Below are positions 22,479-33,920 of a stretch of DNA of 64,000 nt, piece after piece. Position numbers and translations under genes: made by a program. The notes under the pieces are model-generated. The model did not search any database, was not told the DNA's origin, and worked only from the letters and a program-made list of their open reading frames with translations. This DNA comes from Thamnaconus septentrionalis (taxonomy: Eukaryota > Chordata > Actinopteri > Tetraodontiformes > Monacanthidae), in NCBI GenBank assembly GCA_009823395.1, contig CM020509.1:6157001-6221000 (forward strand), written 5' to 3'. The first letter of the stretch is position 1. The number at the start of each line of letters is the position of its first letter.

Positions 22479-23900
22479 GCATTTTTTTCTTTAAATGGAG
22501 AATAAATGTAAGACGAATCACAGTGGTACTCTGCATAATTTAATAAATGAAGCTTGAGAAAATTTATCACACAACACTTGTCTCCGTAGAGGAGTGCACC
22601 GGGGGAGGGGCTGACTATTGCCAGATGCTGCTGGACGTCTGCGAACAAAGAGGACACACACACGCGTAATCCCCGCGGGTTCGAGGCGACACTGTCTGTT
22701 TGATGGCTGCCAACAGAGCGCTCGCTGTGCCCGACAGACTGTACTCTGACATTAGAGGGAGTGCAGGGAAGGCACCCCCCCTTCTCCCCATCCCCAACCA
22801 CCATTTCTGAAGGGTAAGATGGAAAATCCATTTAGCCGAGCTGACTCATAACCAGAGAGAGGGAGAGAGGGGAAAAAAAAAATCTTGTTTCTAGCTCTCA
22901 AAGTGAATCGGTGATGGGAGCTGCACTGGATGTATGGAAACGCGAAGGAGGGACGATCACAAATCTGTCACAACTGTACTCGGCTTGTTTGTGGTGATAA
23001 ATTAGTGCCAGATCCGAATACTTTGAAAAATATGCGCAGTGTGTATAACCTTGAGAAGTTTTGGCGATAAAACATGACGAGACACTGCTCGCTGTCATGT
23101 CTTTGGAATATTTTATGGTTTGGCCAAACAGACTGCATGTGGGTATTTAAGAAAAAAAACAAAAAAAATTAAGCTTTTCCTTTGTGGTTTGGAATTTTTA
23201 CCACATGCAACCAAATGTTTAGGGCACTCAAATTGGAGGGTTTTTTTTTATTTCATTTTTCATGCATAGCTTTGTAATGTGCTATAAGGGACACCGCTTA
23301 AAACTTCATTTGCGCTTCTGCCTCTGGCAACGATGCCTTGCAGAGTGGCACCAAATATTTGCTTCATTTACTGCTGCAACTTTAACATAGTGTCGAAATA
23401 ATTCTTTGAGAAAGGCCCAAAGCCAGAAGTTAAGACCAATCAATTACACACAATTGCACAATTACGGTGGTTTGAAATAACGTAAACACGACTTTTCTGA
23501 AACAAATCAAGTCTGTATGTGTATGGGAAAATGTGTGTTTTGTACAGAAGCAACAATTATATATGATTATTTTACTGCTGCAAGTAGCCTCAGCTAGCAC
23601 GCTACTGCCAGCGATGCCACCAGTTTGGTCTTCGTTGAGCATGGACATGTCTAGAACTGCACACTAAATCTCTGGCTGCAACCGGTACGCTGCACATAAA
23701 TGTCGGCACGAACACGCTTTGTACACTTTTGTACTCACGAGAGACAAAAGTGCAGAACAGCGTGATGTGAGACACACTGTGGTTTCAGGTGGCTCAGTGT
23801 AAGTAGAAACTATCAGAAAACAGTCACTTAGTCTCCCTATGCAACAGAAATTTGCAGTTATACACAGCAGCATCAGTGCCACGGTTAAAAAAACAAGAGG

Positions 23901-23914
23901 GCGCCCCCTGCTGT
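23901..23914 (-). promoter_or_regulatory. CTCF-like site (minus strand)
   Basis: Minus-strand ACAGCAGGGGGCGC matches 13 of 14 positions of the core CTCF consensus CCASYAGRKGGCRS (first base differs). A partial second match in the opposite orientation overlaps it (AGAGGGCGCC, 23,896-23,905). Occupancy is not shown. Confidence 0.45.
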
Positions 23915-24370
23915 AAAGGCAACATGCATTTGTCTGAGTGGACGCGTGTCAGCAGCCTCCCCTACGGTGGTGGAAGAGCTCCGTGCAGGAGACGAGGAGG
24001 AGATCCCCGGCTGATGTGACGACTCATTCCACAGCACCGCTGCGGTTTCTCTACCAACGTGAAAATAGCTTTCTTTTGTGTGTGGCGGAGATGCAAACAT
24101 GACATCAGCCAATCCTAGAAGATGAAAAAAGAGGTCTAAATTGTAAAAAAGTTTCATTTTTGGGGGGGTTAACCAAAGTGTACCCCTTGACCTCTGTCTG
24201 CCTTCAGCCTGGAGTCTCTTCTTCTGCAGGGTGGATAGTGAAACCAGATGTTTTTAACAGATAACAAATGTCAGAGGCAATAGCGGACAGCACACCTGGT
24301 ACAGTACAGACAGCCAGACTGGCCCAGTTCATGAGAACAGTCTGACTTTTCCCAACCCGTCTCTGGCCAT

Positions 24371-24404
24371 GTTGTTGTTGTTGTTGTCGTCGTTGCGATT
24401 GTTG
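24371..24404. repeat. (GTT)n trinucleotide repeat, imperfect at its right end
   Basis: About five to six GTT units followed by GTC/GTT-like units. Confidence 0.85.
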
Positions 24405-24754
24405 TATTCATTTAACTTCATGAATCATCCGTAACACTCAGTTCATGAGTTCATAATACAAAACAGATGGGAGATTTTCAAACACGTCAGCACCAGGTTG
24501 AGACATATAAGATGTATATTGCTAAACTTTCCCTGTCATGTAAAGGTCTGTTTTTTCTATTTTTTTTCATTCTGTCAAACTAACAAGATAACTTTGGTCT
24601 GTTTGGATGAGGAACAGACTTTTTTCCCAGTGATAAATGGGGCAACTGGTATTTTCTTTTAAATAAATTGCCACCATGAGATGAAAACAAATTTGTTGCC
24701 AACTATCAACTTAAGTAAATGTCCTTCGTCATCCACCCTTGCAGAACACAGCTC

Positions 24755-24912
24755 TCAATGATGTCATAAAAGTAATTCGCTGATATCTTTCGGAGGGCAA
24801 TTGTCACAGCTCTGCCTCCACCCTCAACCCCAATATCAGCAGTAACCTAAAGCAAAGTGTTTTGAGGGAGTCTGTAAACAGAGGGCTCAATATGTTGTGT
24901 TCTGCAGATTTC
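24755..24912 (+). repeat. Dispersed repeat family copy
   Basis: TGATATCTTTCGGAGGGCAA, then TTGTCACAGCTCTGCCTCCA, then ATCAGCAGTAACC and GTCTGTAAACAGAGGGCTCA align in order over about 100 bp with the copy at 47,866 (TTATTACTCTTCCGGGATTG ... CTGTAAACAGAGGGCTAAAT). Confidence 0.6.
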
Positions 24913-26089
24913 GACACATCCACTAAAGCTTGTTGAAGCCGCATTTCAGGTTTTTTAAATGTTATTCCAGTGTGATTATTTCATACTAAATAATGATGTA
25001 AAATGAGGTTAACCTCACTTTTATACTTGGTATGTGGTTATAAGTGTGAGAGTCTGAAATTGTATTTTCGCCAAGTATTATCTCTGACAAATTTGAACCT
25101 TTTATTGTCACTCATGAGCCTTTTGGTCATACTGAACAATAAAAAGTCACACTTGTGTTCCACACCAGTACACACATGCTTGTGTCACTCTCCCGCGCAA
25201 ATAAGGCCTCGGTTCCGCATCACACGATTAATTTTCCCCGTGTCCACGCTGACAGGCCGGGGTGACCCTGAGCTATTATGAGGCATTGTCTCTGATCTGT
25301 GGTTTTCAGGCCTGACATCATGCGCGCGGTAATCCTCCCATTCAGATCAGGGCGTGCGGAGTGTTGTGGGGAACGGGGTGGTCCGTTCCGCTCTCCCACT
25401 CTTCCGTGATTGATGACGGCTCTTGCCACACTGACAGAGAGGGATCAGCAAAGCAACCGGCAGCTCCTACATAACTCGGCTGCAGCCAGACGCCAGCCAG
25501 CAGCCGCGCTATTGTGTCTCGCTGGCACGCCCGACGCAAGTAAACACACGTCCGCGCGCCGCTCGGATGGGATGGGCGTTGATTTACTATCGCAGAAACA
25601 TTGTTTCTCCGTTCGCTGCATGAGGTGGACATGTTTCTACTCTAATGCACTCCTATAAAATTGATGATCTTCTTCTATTCTGGACTGAATTATTCGCCCA
25701 CCTGTGCTTCCAGGCTTCCCGTTGTCAAGTTCTTGTGTCTGCATCCAGCTTGCAGCCACCTGTTCTGATGGATGCGATGGACAAACAAAATCCGCTTCAC
25801 GAAAAGCCGCCCTCTGTTTTCCATTTTCTTCTGACCTAAATAGAAAATAATGAAAGGCCGGGAATTAGGACAAGATGTTACTTTTTCTCTTCAGACCACT
25901 TCAACCACTGAAAGCGCACAGTGTCCATGTTGTTAGATAAAGGTGTTTATAACAGTTACAAGCTGCTTGTGTAGTCAATGTTGTTGCCAACTCAACAAGA
26001 TGTCAATAAAGGTCCCTATAAATGACATTACATATAAGGAAAGGATTAACACTGGCTGTCTCAAGAGATGTGCCAACAGCAATAATAAA

Positions 26090-26156
26090 AATATATATGC
26101 TGTATGTATATATATGTATATATATGAATATATATATATATATTTTTTTTTTTTTT
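26090..26156. repeat. AT/TA-rich microsatellite ending in poly-T
   Basis: Imperfect (AT)n with GTAT and GAAT interruptions, then a T-run of about 15. Confidence 0.9.
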
Positions 26157-26639
26157 AACTGATGAGCTCCATTTTCAAAAACAAGCTATGTAGACAAACT
26201 TTATAGAAACATTAAACTTTAAAGAAATGTAATGTAAAACATTAAATTTAATTTCAATTTTGTGGAGTAGACTGGTGGCCAAATTTCTTTGTGACATAAA
26301 AGTTTAGATGCTAACATTTCCAACTTGACGTCAGACTTATTTCTTAAGTCAATAAATTGGTTCCCAGGACTAAATGATGATAAACGTAGGCAAATTAATG
26401 CAAAACCAGTCCATGCAACCAACGAGAAAATTGTACTGATGTTTCACCAACAATCTCGTTCACATATGGTCCTTGAAAAGAATAAAACATATTGTATATG
26501 ACATACACTGAAATACATACAGTAGGTGTCAGATTCATTTGCTTCGCAGCTGCCCAGATGTTCGTTTTACAGCCATAATGTCTCAAGTGACTTTTTACCA
26601 AGTTTTCAATTTCTTTGCAAAAAGACTTGCGTTACAAAA

Positions 26640-27120
26640 CTACCATGATAGCTCCCAGCGCACAGAGAGACGATTCGGAAAGAGCAGGCCATTAACAATA
26701 TATCTGGTTGCAGCTGGGATGAACCATTTTATTGCGGGGTGCATATCAAATAATGGGGTCTGTTGGCACATGGATGTGAACAGGACACATCAATATCGCT
26801 GCGAGGGCCGGCGGGAAACACGGAGCCAACCACGATCGCTTGGCGCCAGCCATGCAGACCCAAAAATTCCTCACTTCATAAAAAAAAATGTCAAGACCCA
26901 TTCACAGTGGCTGGTAATCAATACCACGAGCACAGCTGCTCAGCCATAAAATGGCTCTTAATTTGTAAGGCAGCCCCTTCCTCTCTGTCAGCGGGCTACA
27001 GTCTGCTAGCTGCCTCACCTAGACTCGGGTAAAAAGGGACAGTGACAGGGTCAACGGGATGGTAATTACCGAGGCAGGGTTACAGTCAACAAGATGCAGG
27101 GTTATGATTTACACTCCCAT
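26640..27120. promoter_or_regulatory. Candidate conserved non-coding block
   Basis: Complex, non-repetitive sequence between AT-rich flanks. It includes CCATTAACAATATATC, CATTTTATTGCGG, TGGTAATCAATACC, ATAAAATGGC and GGTAATTACCG, the last a short TAATTA-centred palindrome near 27,060. The base composition is more balanced than its surroundings. Function is inferred only from these features. Confidence 0.28.
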
Positions 27121-29254
27121 CCTGGTTTTAAACCTGGGCGCCGCTCATTCTGCTTCCTCCAAGGAATTTACAGTATTGCAGTGGCATTTGTGAAGTGTCA
27201 GGGGCTGCACTGTGCGGTGGAAAAGGTTTTCCAACCACAAGAGTAACAGGAAACAGTTTCTAAATCTAAATAATTAACAAATGATGGTCGTAATTACACA
27301 TTAAACATGGCAGTGGTGCTTTTCCAGTTATTAAATAAAATGTTTGCATGAAAAACAAAGTAATTGTCAAAATCAACAAGAGTAGAAGTTAAAAAAAACC
27401 AACGACAAGACTACTACCTTCCCCTCAGTAGACGATGCGCATGGTATAATCCAATCAGTCATCAACTCTATTTAGGCCTGAATATGCTGGAACTGCCAGC
27501 CAAATATTTCAGCTGTAAGCCCTCAGGAACTGGTAACTCAAAACAAAATATCAGGAGTTAATATTGAGGTTCATTTTAAACCAATGTGTCTCGTCACAAT
27601 GCCATTTAACATAATGTACTGAATGCCATGCATGCATTAAATATCTATCTATTTCTAAATATATACACACACATATGGAGCGAGAGAGATAGACAGAAAA
27701 CCCTGCTAATTAAATATCAAATTTAAAGATGTAATTGATTCAGAGTTTCACCAAAAATTCTAAATAATAATAAGAGAAACACAGACACAATTAATTAACA
27801 GAGTAGCAAGTCTGATTATTTAATAAATGATGAAAAATAATTGTACCATCTGCGTAAGAGGATCCCTTGCAGTAAAAAGACTCCCTCGAACCGTGTTTTC
27901 TTCACATGAGCTCACTCGTGAAATACTGTACTGCAGTTCCGCAGTGCAACACGATACGTTCTAGACGAGACCTTGAAGTAGGCCAGAACCACATCTATCA
28001 GGGACTAAATCTGTCCTTGCATTCTCGGGGAAGACTTTCAAGGATGAGGCAAGTCTTCAAAAGCGTCTCTGCCTTTTGATGTAAACTTCTGTGACTGGTG
28101 GGGTGCCTCTCCAGCCCTGCCGTCTTTTAATTGATTATGTGAGGCAGAGGGCACTGTATTGTAAATGAGGTGATAGACAAAGACCGCAATGCTCAGTAGC
28201 TGCCCTCCTCCCTCCCCCAACCCGTTATTTTCCGCTACACCGGTGGTTCACTGTAAAGAAAATCACAATGTGTCATAGGAGGAAGAGGTCATGGGAAAAT
28301 TCAGTACACAGAGGAAATATTTAGAGAAATATTTTACGCACATTCACATTCCCACCCCAAGGCATGAGAAAATGCAACGAAAGATATTTTTTTGGCATGA
28401 CATGCCTGCCTGCACTTGGTTTAAAATATTTAGACTTGTTGATATTGAAAGGCTCTTTTTTATCTGACTAGGAAAAAAAAAAGAGCTTGAGAATACGTGA
28501 AGAACATTAATTCCCTGATAATGAACTGAAGATTGGGAGAAAGGTTTAGTCCTTGGAGATGCTTTAAAACAAGAGGGCGTTCTTTGGCCCGGTGAAGTTG
28601 GACATACGTGATGTGTCACACTGTGATGCAGAGCAAAAAGCCACAGACGCGCAATCATTCAAGCCCTGGAAGAGTTTGTTTCCAGTCAGTACAATATTGC
28701 CTTCATCGTCCTTGCAGATGCAGGACAAAAATGAGCAGGGTTTTTTTTTTTTTTTTACCCCACGAGTAACAGGACTGCCACTCCCGACAGACTCCAGAGG
28801 CAAAAACAAAATAAATCTTTATACTTGCTGCAGCTCAGGCTGCCGTTGACATATGACAGTCTTTAGGCGCCAAGCGAGACATGTTTGGAATCTAAAAAAT
28901 TCAATTGTAGCGTATTGATCCACAGCGGTCTGTCATTATTCCCAGGTTGATTGACAGCAGTAAATTGGTTACGTTAAGCATTTCATATGTTATAGGGGCT
29001 GACATTTGCTTGCCTGCTCCCTATGTCAATGTTGTTGGAGAGATCTGTGGCTTTATGAGATTGCATTATACTGACTGTGGCGTTCGCGTCATGACCCAGT
29101 GTTTTTCCAGCCATAATCTAAGATATATTAAAAAATCAGCAGAATCTTTGGATGTTTAATGCCAATATTATTGTCTAGCCCCAGGGATCGTGTATGTTCA
29201 TAATCGGTGGCAGCCGTGTGCATGTGGTCATATGTGAACTGCATGCTGCACCTA

Positions 29255-29292
29255 ATATATTTATATATTTCCATATATATATATAAATATAT
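29255..29292. repeat. AT-rich inverted repeat, 14 bp perfect arms
   Basis: ATATATTTATATAT (29,255-29,268) and its reverse complement ATATATAAATATAT (29,279-29,292) flank a 10 nt spacer. It probably arose from (AT)n slippage rather than as a functional hairpin. Confidence 0.85.
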
Positions 29293-29500
29293 ATCCCTTG
29301 CATGCTAAGAGGCATACAGAGCGCCGATGGCAGCGGAATGGAACCACTTTGATTGAACAGTGTTGGCGATTTGCATAACAACGAAGCATGGTGACCTGAT
29401 CACGCTGACAGATGGATTACCTGAGACTGGACTCGTTGTGGTTGACCCACATCATGAGAGAAACAGCGCTTTCTGAATTCCTGCCAACTTGCTTCCAGAG

Positions 29501-32280
29501 CGAGTTGGTTGAGGCTTTGTTTTCAGATCCAAATTTGTTGTTACACTCATACTTACTATATTGTGTAAGCGTCTAATAAGAGTCTAATAATTGCTATCAA
29601 TCTATCACACTATCACAGAAAAGAGAGTGAAGCGCGTTTAAAACGTACTGGCAAACAGACCGCCTCCCAAAGTTAAGTCTCGCTTTTTTTGTGGACTGAG
29701 GCCCCAAATTCTTCAGTATTTTTGTTGCATAACTTTTTGATTTTATTGATGTCACCGCTTGTCTCTCAAATTCTCAAACATGCTGACAATGTGACTCAAC
29801 ACACTTTTAGATTTATGATGCCTATCTGCCACATGGAATTAGACTCTCAGTGCAAGTAAATATTTGACAAGGGATTTGCATTTTATTCTTTCAAATTTGA
29901 CCTAAAACAGAAGCTTCAAATTAACATATATACATTTACAATTAATTTAATCAGAACTCATGCGTTTGATTGAATGCACATAGTTTCGATATTAAAAAGG
30001 TTGTACAGGTATTTATTGAGGCTCAGGCTGCTTTGCTTTAAGAACCATCCCAGAGTTTGTTGTTGCCATAAGGATATGTTCCTATGTTTGCTGGAAGATC
30101 TTGTCTCTGAAAACACAGATCAAACTGAGACAGGTGGAATCGCACCTGTGCTTTGCCCCAATTGGCTAATGCCGAGGAAGTTTCTGTCTTTTTCTTGGTC
30201 TGTTTAAACACAAATGTTTGGAGTTGACTCGCCCATCTCTGTTGCTACACTGACAGAAGCACTGTCCATATAGACCACCCATCCTGGGTCAACATCCGCT
30301 GTTGGTCAGAAAGCGCAGTGGTGGGGTCAGAGGATCAATATAAGAGAGGCACTCACCAGTTGTCTATAAGTCTTGTTTCCTGAGTCTCTCCTCATTTGTT
30401 CACATACTCGACCACATTAGATGCCACAATTCAAAAACGTGTCTGAAAGTATTTTTTGGATGGGTGATGTCTTAAGCAGTTGGGCCATTTCATTGTTTTG
30501 TCTTTTAGAAAAACAATGTACTTTTTGAGCATTACTGAACAAACTTCACTTCTGAGACCAAACTGTAGGTCTAATTTTGTTTGGTTGATGATTTTGACAG
30601 CCTGCTTGGGGCCTTGCAGCAAAGCCACCACTGATTGTCAATAAGACCCTTTGTTGCTGTCTTTTTTTTCAGGGTTTATAAGAGGAAAAACATCGTCAAG
30701 ACCCATTAATGCAAGACCCATGTTTAAACCAAGCTACATAACTATCCAAGACAGGTTCGGTAGCATGAACATGAGGCAGTCATTGTGGCGAAAACAGTAG
30801 TATGAAAATAAATGACTTTTCAGCATCACTGAAGTCTTAGCAAAAATTGGGATCTGAAATGTAAACACTTTGCAATATTTTACAAATGAATCCTGATTTC
30901 AACGTCAATAAATTCTACTTAAACGTAGGAATTAAATTTCTGTATGGCAAAAGTAAAGTCTCATGTCCACCTAACATTCTCCTGTGACCGCAGGCACATT
31001 AAATATGTATGCTTGCCTGTAGGACAAAAGAGGCTTGGGAGATGGTTCTTTGTTACTTGTCAGTGTTTTCTGGGAACCTTAAGTGAGGGGTGGGGGGAGG
31101 GGGGGGTGTATTTTGATGTAATCCCTGGATTAGCATGACTACCTGCTAATGGCCAAGACTGGACAGCCGCCTTTCAGTTATCAGGTCCATTTAACCTGAG
31201 GCAACGTGGTGGGTGATGGGTTAGAGCAAGGCAGGACGGAGATCGCCAGATGCTACCATCGAGGCTTAAGAGAAGGTGGTGGACAGTGGTTTGAAGATGG
31301 GACTCGCCCAAACACAACGCTTCTGTTATTAACAACATGCCGGTAATTTGTATAGCTAAAGCAGATGTAGCATGTAATTAACAGACAAGAAAAATTAACT
31401 GAAAAAGATTTACTAGCTACACCTGGACAAATGGGTTGCTTGACCTCCTCTTGCACTTGCTCACATAAACATGCTAATTCAACAGAGTCAGAACTCTTCT
31501 CCCAGATATAAGCGCCCTTTTACTGGAAGACAGCAATGCAAATGAGTGTTCCTGCAAATCCACCAACTGTACATTACGTACTCAAAGTGTCAAGCCAACT
31601 GCATGCTAATGTGCGGTCGAGCTCCGCTACAATCCGGCACGCTGCTGCCAAGAAAACGCAAATAAGTGGCTTCTCAAGTTTTCTCACTCGAGTTGTCAAA
31701 AATACAGGCTGTGTTTTCATCACCAGCCACCGCACCGATCGCTTCGCATTCAGAAAAAACCAATGGAGAAAACATGTTGACAGTTGGGCCGTAGCGGTCC
31801 ACAAACAACGCCTCGAGGCCCCGGGTGTAACCTTGCGGCAGGCAGAAAATGTCAGACCATGGAACGCCACTTGGCAGGACAAAGTGGAAACCCAGCTTTG
31901 TGCGAGGGGAAAAGACGGCGCGGACTCTGGGTTTGTGGAGGGCTCCTCCACGTTCCTGTCAAATATCATCCGAGGCGCTCTCACAAAAAAAGAAAAAAGC
32001 CAACTAGAAACAGAAGTCATAGCCTATATTTTAGCAGGGTGATTATTTATGTACAGTACCTGCCATGAATTTTAAATCGGGGTCTCACCATATAACCAAA
32101 AACCTCCCACATATTCCCCAGGACCAGATGGAACAAGGCGAAGCAACCGCAAGGAAGCGGGAGACTCTTGAGATTCTTTGTTCCTCCGAGTTATAAATTT
32201 GCCATATGCTGCAAAGAGAGGCCGAGGTTTTGTTTGTGAGAATCTCAGCAAGAGGAGGGGGGGAAAAGGAATAACCCTAC
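29501..32280. other. Non-coding stretch, no gene seen
   Basis: AT-rich, low in CpG, few motifs. The exceptions are a perfect GLI-type site at 30,273 and a more GC-rich stretch at 31,540-32,040 where both strands are open for about 150 codons. Neither translation resembles a family I know. Confidence 0.7.
30273..30281 (+). promoter_or_regulatory. GLI consensus site
   Basis: GACCACCCA is an exact match to the GLI (Hedgehog effector) consensus. It lies in non-repetitive sequence. A single 9-mer is expected by chance at this scale roughly once per several such windows, so confidence is low. Confidence 0.25.
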
Positions 32281-32830
32281 TTTAACTTTTCAATCAATCT
32301 TATTGGGAAGTAGAACAGATTTGCATGATTAAAAACAATCAAATGTGTGCCTCTGACAGATGATCGCTCATGGTAACTGGCAACACGCGGTTTTCACAGC
32401 CTTTATCCGCAACTACACGGGGCGGTATCGCGCGCCAGCGTCGGGGAGGATCCATTAATTATATTCTTATTGAAAAAGAAATCTCCAGCACCGTAATGTT
32501 ACTCCGTCAGCTTATCCTGTTTCGGCGCAGGAACGCCGCGCGCTGAAAATACTACCGTCGCTGACAGAGAGAGCCTAATCCAGTGATTGGTTTTACCTTA
32601 TCACACAACTTAAGGAGTGTACACTTCTAAGCTGATGGATTGAACCTCTGTTCGATACAGGTTTGCAAAACTGAATCTGTTGAGCCTCCAAGATTTGATA
32701 TGGGTATTTAAAGCTCTGCGCGGCATTAACCGCGGAGCACAACAAATAGCCTGCCTTTTAACAGGGCTGGGGAATCCCGGGGCCAGTTGGGATGCAAATT
32801 GAAATGATCCAAGAGTGGATTGAGGAGGTG
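32281..32830. promoter_or_regulatory. Candidate regulatory block with octamer and SOX sites
   Basis: ATTTGCAT (32,319-32,326) is an exact POU octamer, followed 7 bp later by AACAAT (32,334-32,339), a SOX core. A second octamer, ATGCAAAT, is at 32,792-32,799, and GGGGAATCCC (NF-kB-type) at 32,769-32,778. CpG is frequent near 32,400-32,560. The block also contains CCATTAATTATATTC and CTAATCCAGTG. It is among the strongest enhancer-like stretches of the window; function is inferred. Confidence 0.35.
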
Positions 32831-32939
32831 AGGGTGGGCTCGGATGGGGGCTGCCGAAGGGTGGGATGCATCAGTGGCGAGGAGAAGAGAGGAGGAGGTT
32901 GCAGGGAATGTGGGAAATGAGAAGAGGTGGCACGAGGGC

Positions 32940-33600
32940 CGTTGAGGTTCCCAGGAGTTAGCTGCGATTAGCCTCCGAGACTAGCGCGCGACTGTGAGCG
33001 ACAGCCGCGGCAAACGGATGGAGGCGAACGGCGCTCTGCCAAATAGGCTCCTCCCCCTCCTCTGTTTCTCCCAAACAGCGCGCTGAGGCAGACGTTTGGT
33101 CAGCAAACAGCGGATCGCCGCCGGGCCCCGCTCTGTTGGTGTGTGTGTTTGTGTCGGGTGCGCCAGTGGCACGACTGTCAACAGTTCAAGAGGTTTCCAG
33201 GATGAGGAGCAGAGTCGACGCTTCACGTTCGAGTTGCGAGTCCACAATGTGCTGATATGAGGTTTTATCGGGGATTACTGTGTAATGACGCAAAAATCAA
33301 GTGCATCTGTGCTGCTGATGGCACGGCTTTGGTGGAGACCGGGGAGAGAGAGGGAGGCATCGCATTTCAGAACCGTCGCTAAACGCAACATCGCCGCGGT
33401 AGGGAGTGTTCTCCGATGGGCGGGCGGATGGAAAAAAAAAAAAAAACATTCTGGCAAAACATTGAGGAGTTCAAAATGAAACGTGATAATCGAAACCACG
33501 CCACAGCCTCGGGACGGAAGGAGCGGCGGCGCGAGTGAAGCGCAGCCTCGGCCGCAGCCCTTTCGTGCTCGCTCCATTAGCTCCCAGCGTCTGCACAGCA
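32940..33600. other. CpG-rich segment
   Basis: I counted about 28 CpG in 32,940-33,240 and about 25 in 33,360-33,600, with a CpG-poor stretch and an A-run (33,431-33,446) in or near between. It contains CCGCGG and GCGCGC motifs. It may be an orphan CpG island or part of the regulatory cluster. No transcript or first exon could be supported. Confidence 0.4.
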
Positions 33601-33666
33601 GAACATCTGACACAACCAGAACAAATGGGATTTGATTTGATTCAGAGGCGATGCAGAATCACGCTG

Positions 33667-33681
33667 GCACACACACACACT
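33667..33681. repeat. (CA)7 microsatellite
   Basis: Short CA array. Confidence 0.8.
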
Positions 33682-33719
33682 TAAGAGCAGTTCCCGCCAG
33701 GCGGGCCTCAGAAACTGGC

Positions 33720-33917
33720 TGACTGCGTTTCAAAGTAAACTTTGAAAGGCAAAGGCCATTTTAATTGCTGATGCTATCGAGGCGGTGATGTCATCATATC
33801 TGCATTGCGCTCGTTAATTTTGCCGGACTGGCAGTGAGAGAGTGTAACCTGTGTACTTTTCATCACTGTAATTAAAGGGGGATAAATTAACTTTGAGGAT
33901 TCTCCCCATCGACCCTC
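33720..33917. promoter_or_regulatory. Candidate regulatory block with inverted TCF/LEF sites, cut by a transposon
   Basis: TTTCAAAG-TAAA-CTTTGAAA (33,728-33,747) has 8 bp perfect arms, so two CTTTGAA TCF/LEF-type sites face each other. A further AACTTTGAGG lies near 33,887. CTCGTTAATTTTG and CTGTAATTAAAGG supply homeodomain cores. The transposon insertion at 33,921 lies at its right end, and similar sequence style (GACTTAATTGCC) resumes at 34,837. Confidence 0.33.
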
Positions 33918-33920
33918 TTA

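Larger units (their letters stand above)
20401..24960. other. Non-coding stretch, no gene seen
   Basis: Mostly AT-rich filler with moderately GC-rich islands (20,880-21,320 and 22,280-22,830). It holds a CAG9 trinucleotide array, a GTT array, two dispersed-repeat copies (21.95 and 24.76 kb) and a CTCF-like site at 23.90 kb. The frames over 22.3-22.8 kb owe their length to CAG repeats and pyrimidine-rich DNA. Confidence 0.75.
24961..29500. other. Non-coding stretch, no gene seen
   Basis: A GC-richer patch at 25,200-25,620, an AT microsatellite at 26.1 kb, a regulatory-looking block at 26,640-27,120, AT-rich filler (27,200-27,850), a T-run at 28,741 and an AT-rich inverted repeat at 29.26 kb. 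The 136-codon frame at 26,539-26,949 crosses the regulatory-looking block and has no recognisable domain. Confidence 0.75.

Noticed and set aside
22298..22831. Frames with polyglutamine or polyleucine runs
   Set aside because: The runs come from the (CAG)9 array. The rest is pyrimidine-tract translation.
26539..26949. 136-codon plus-strand frame
   Set aside because: Runs through a candidate regulatory block without domain or splice evidence; the length is plausible by chance.
33000..33240. Possible first exon in the CpG-rich segment
   Set aside because: The open frames have no domain and there is no supporting donor site or start context. Only the CpG richness was kept.
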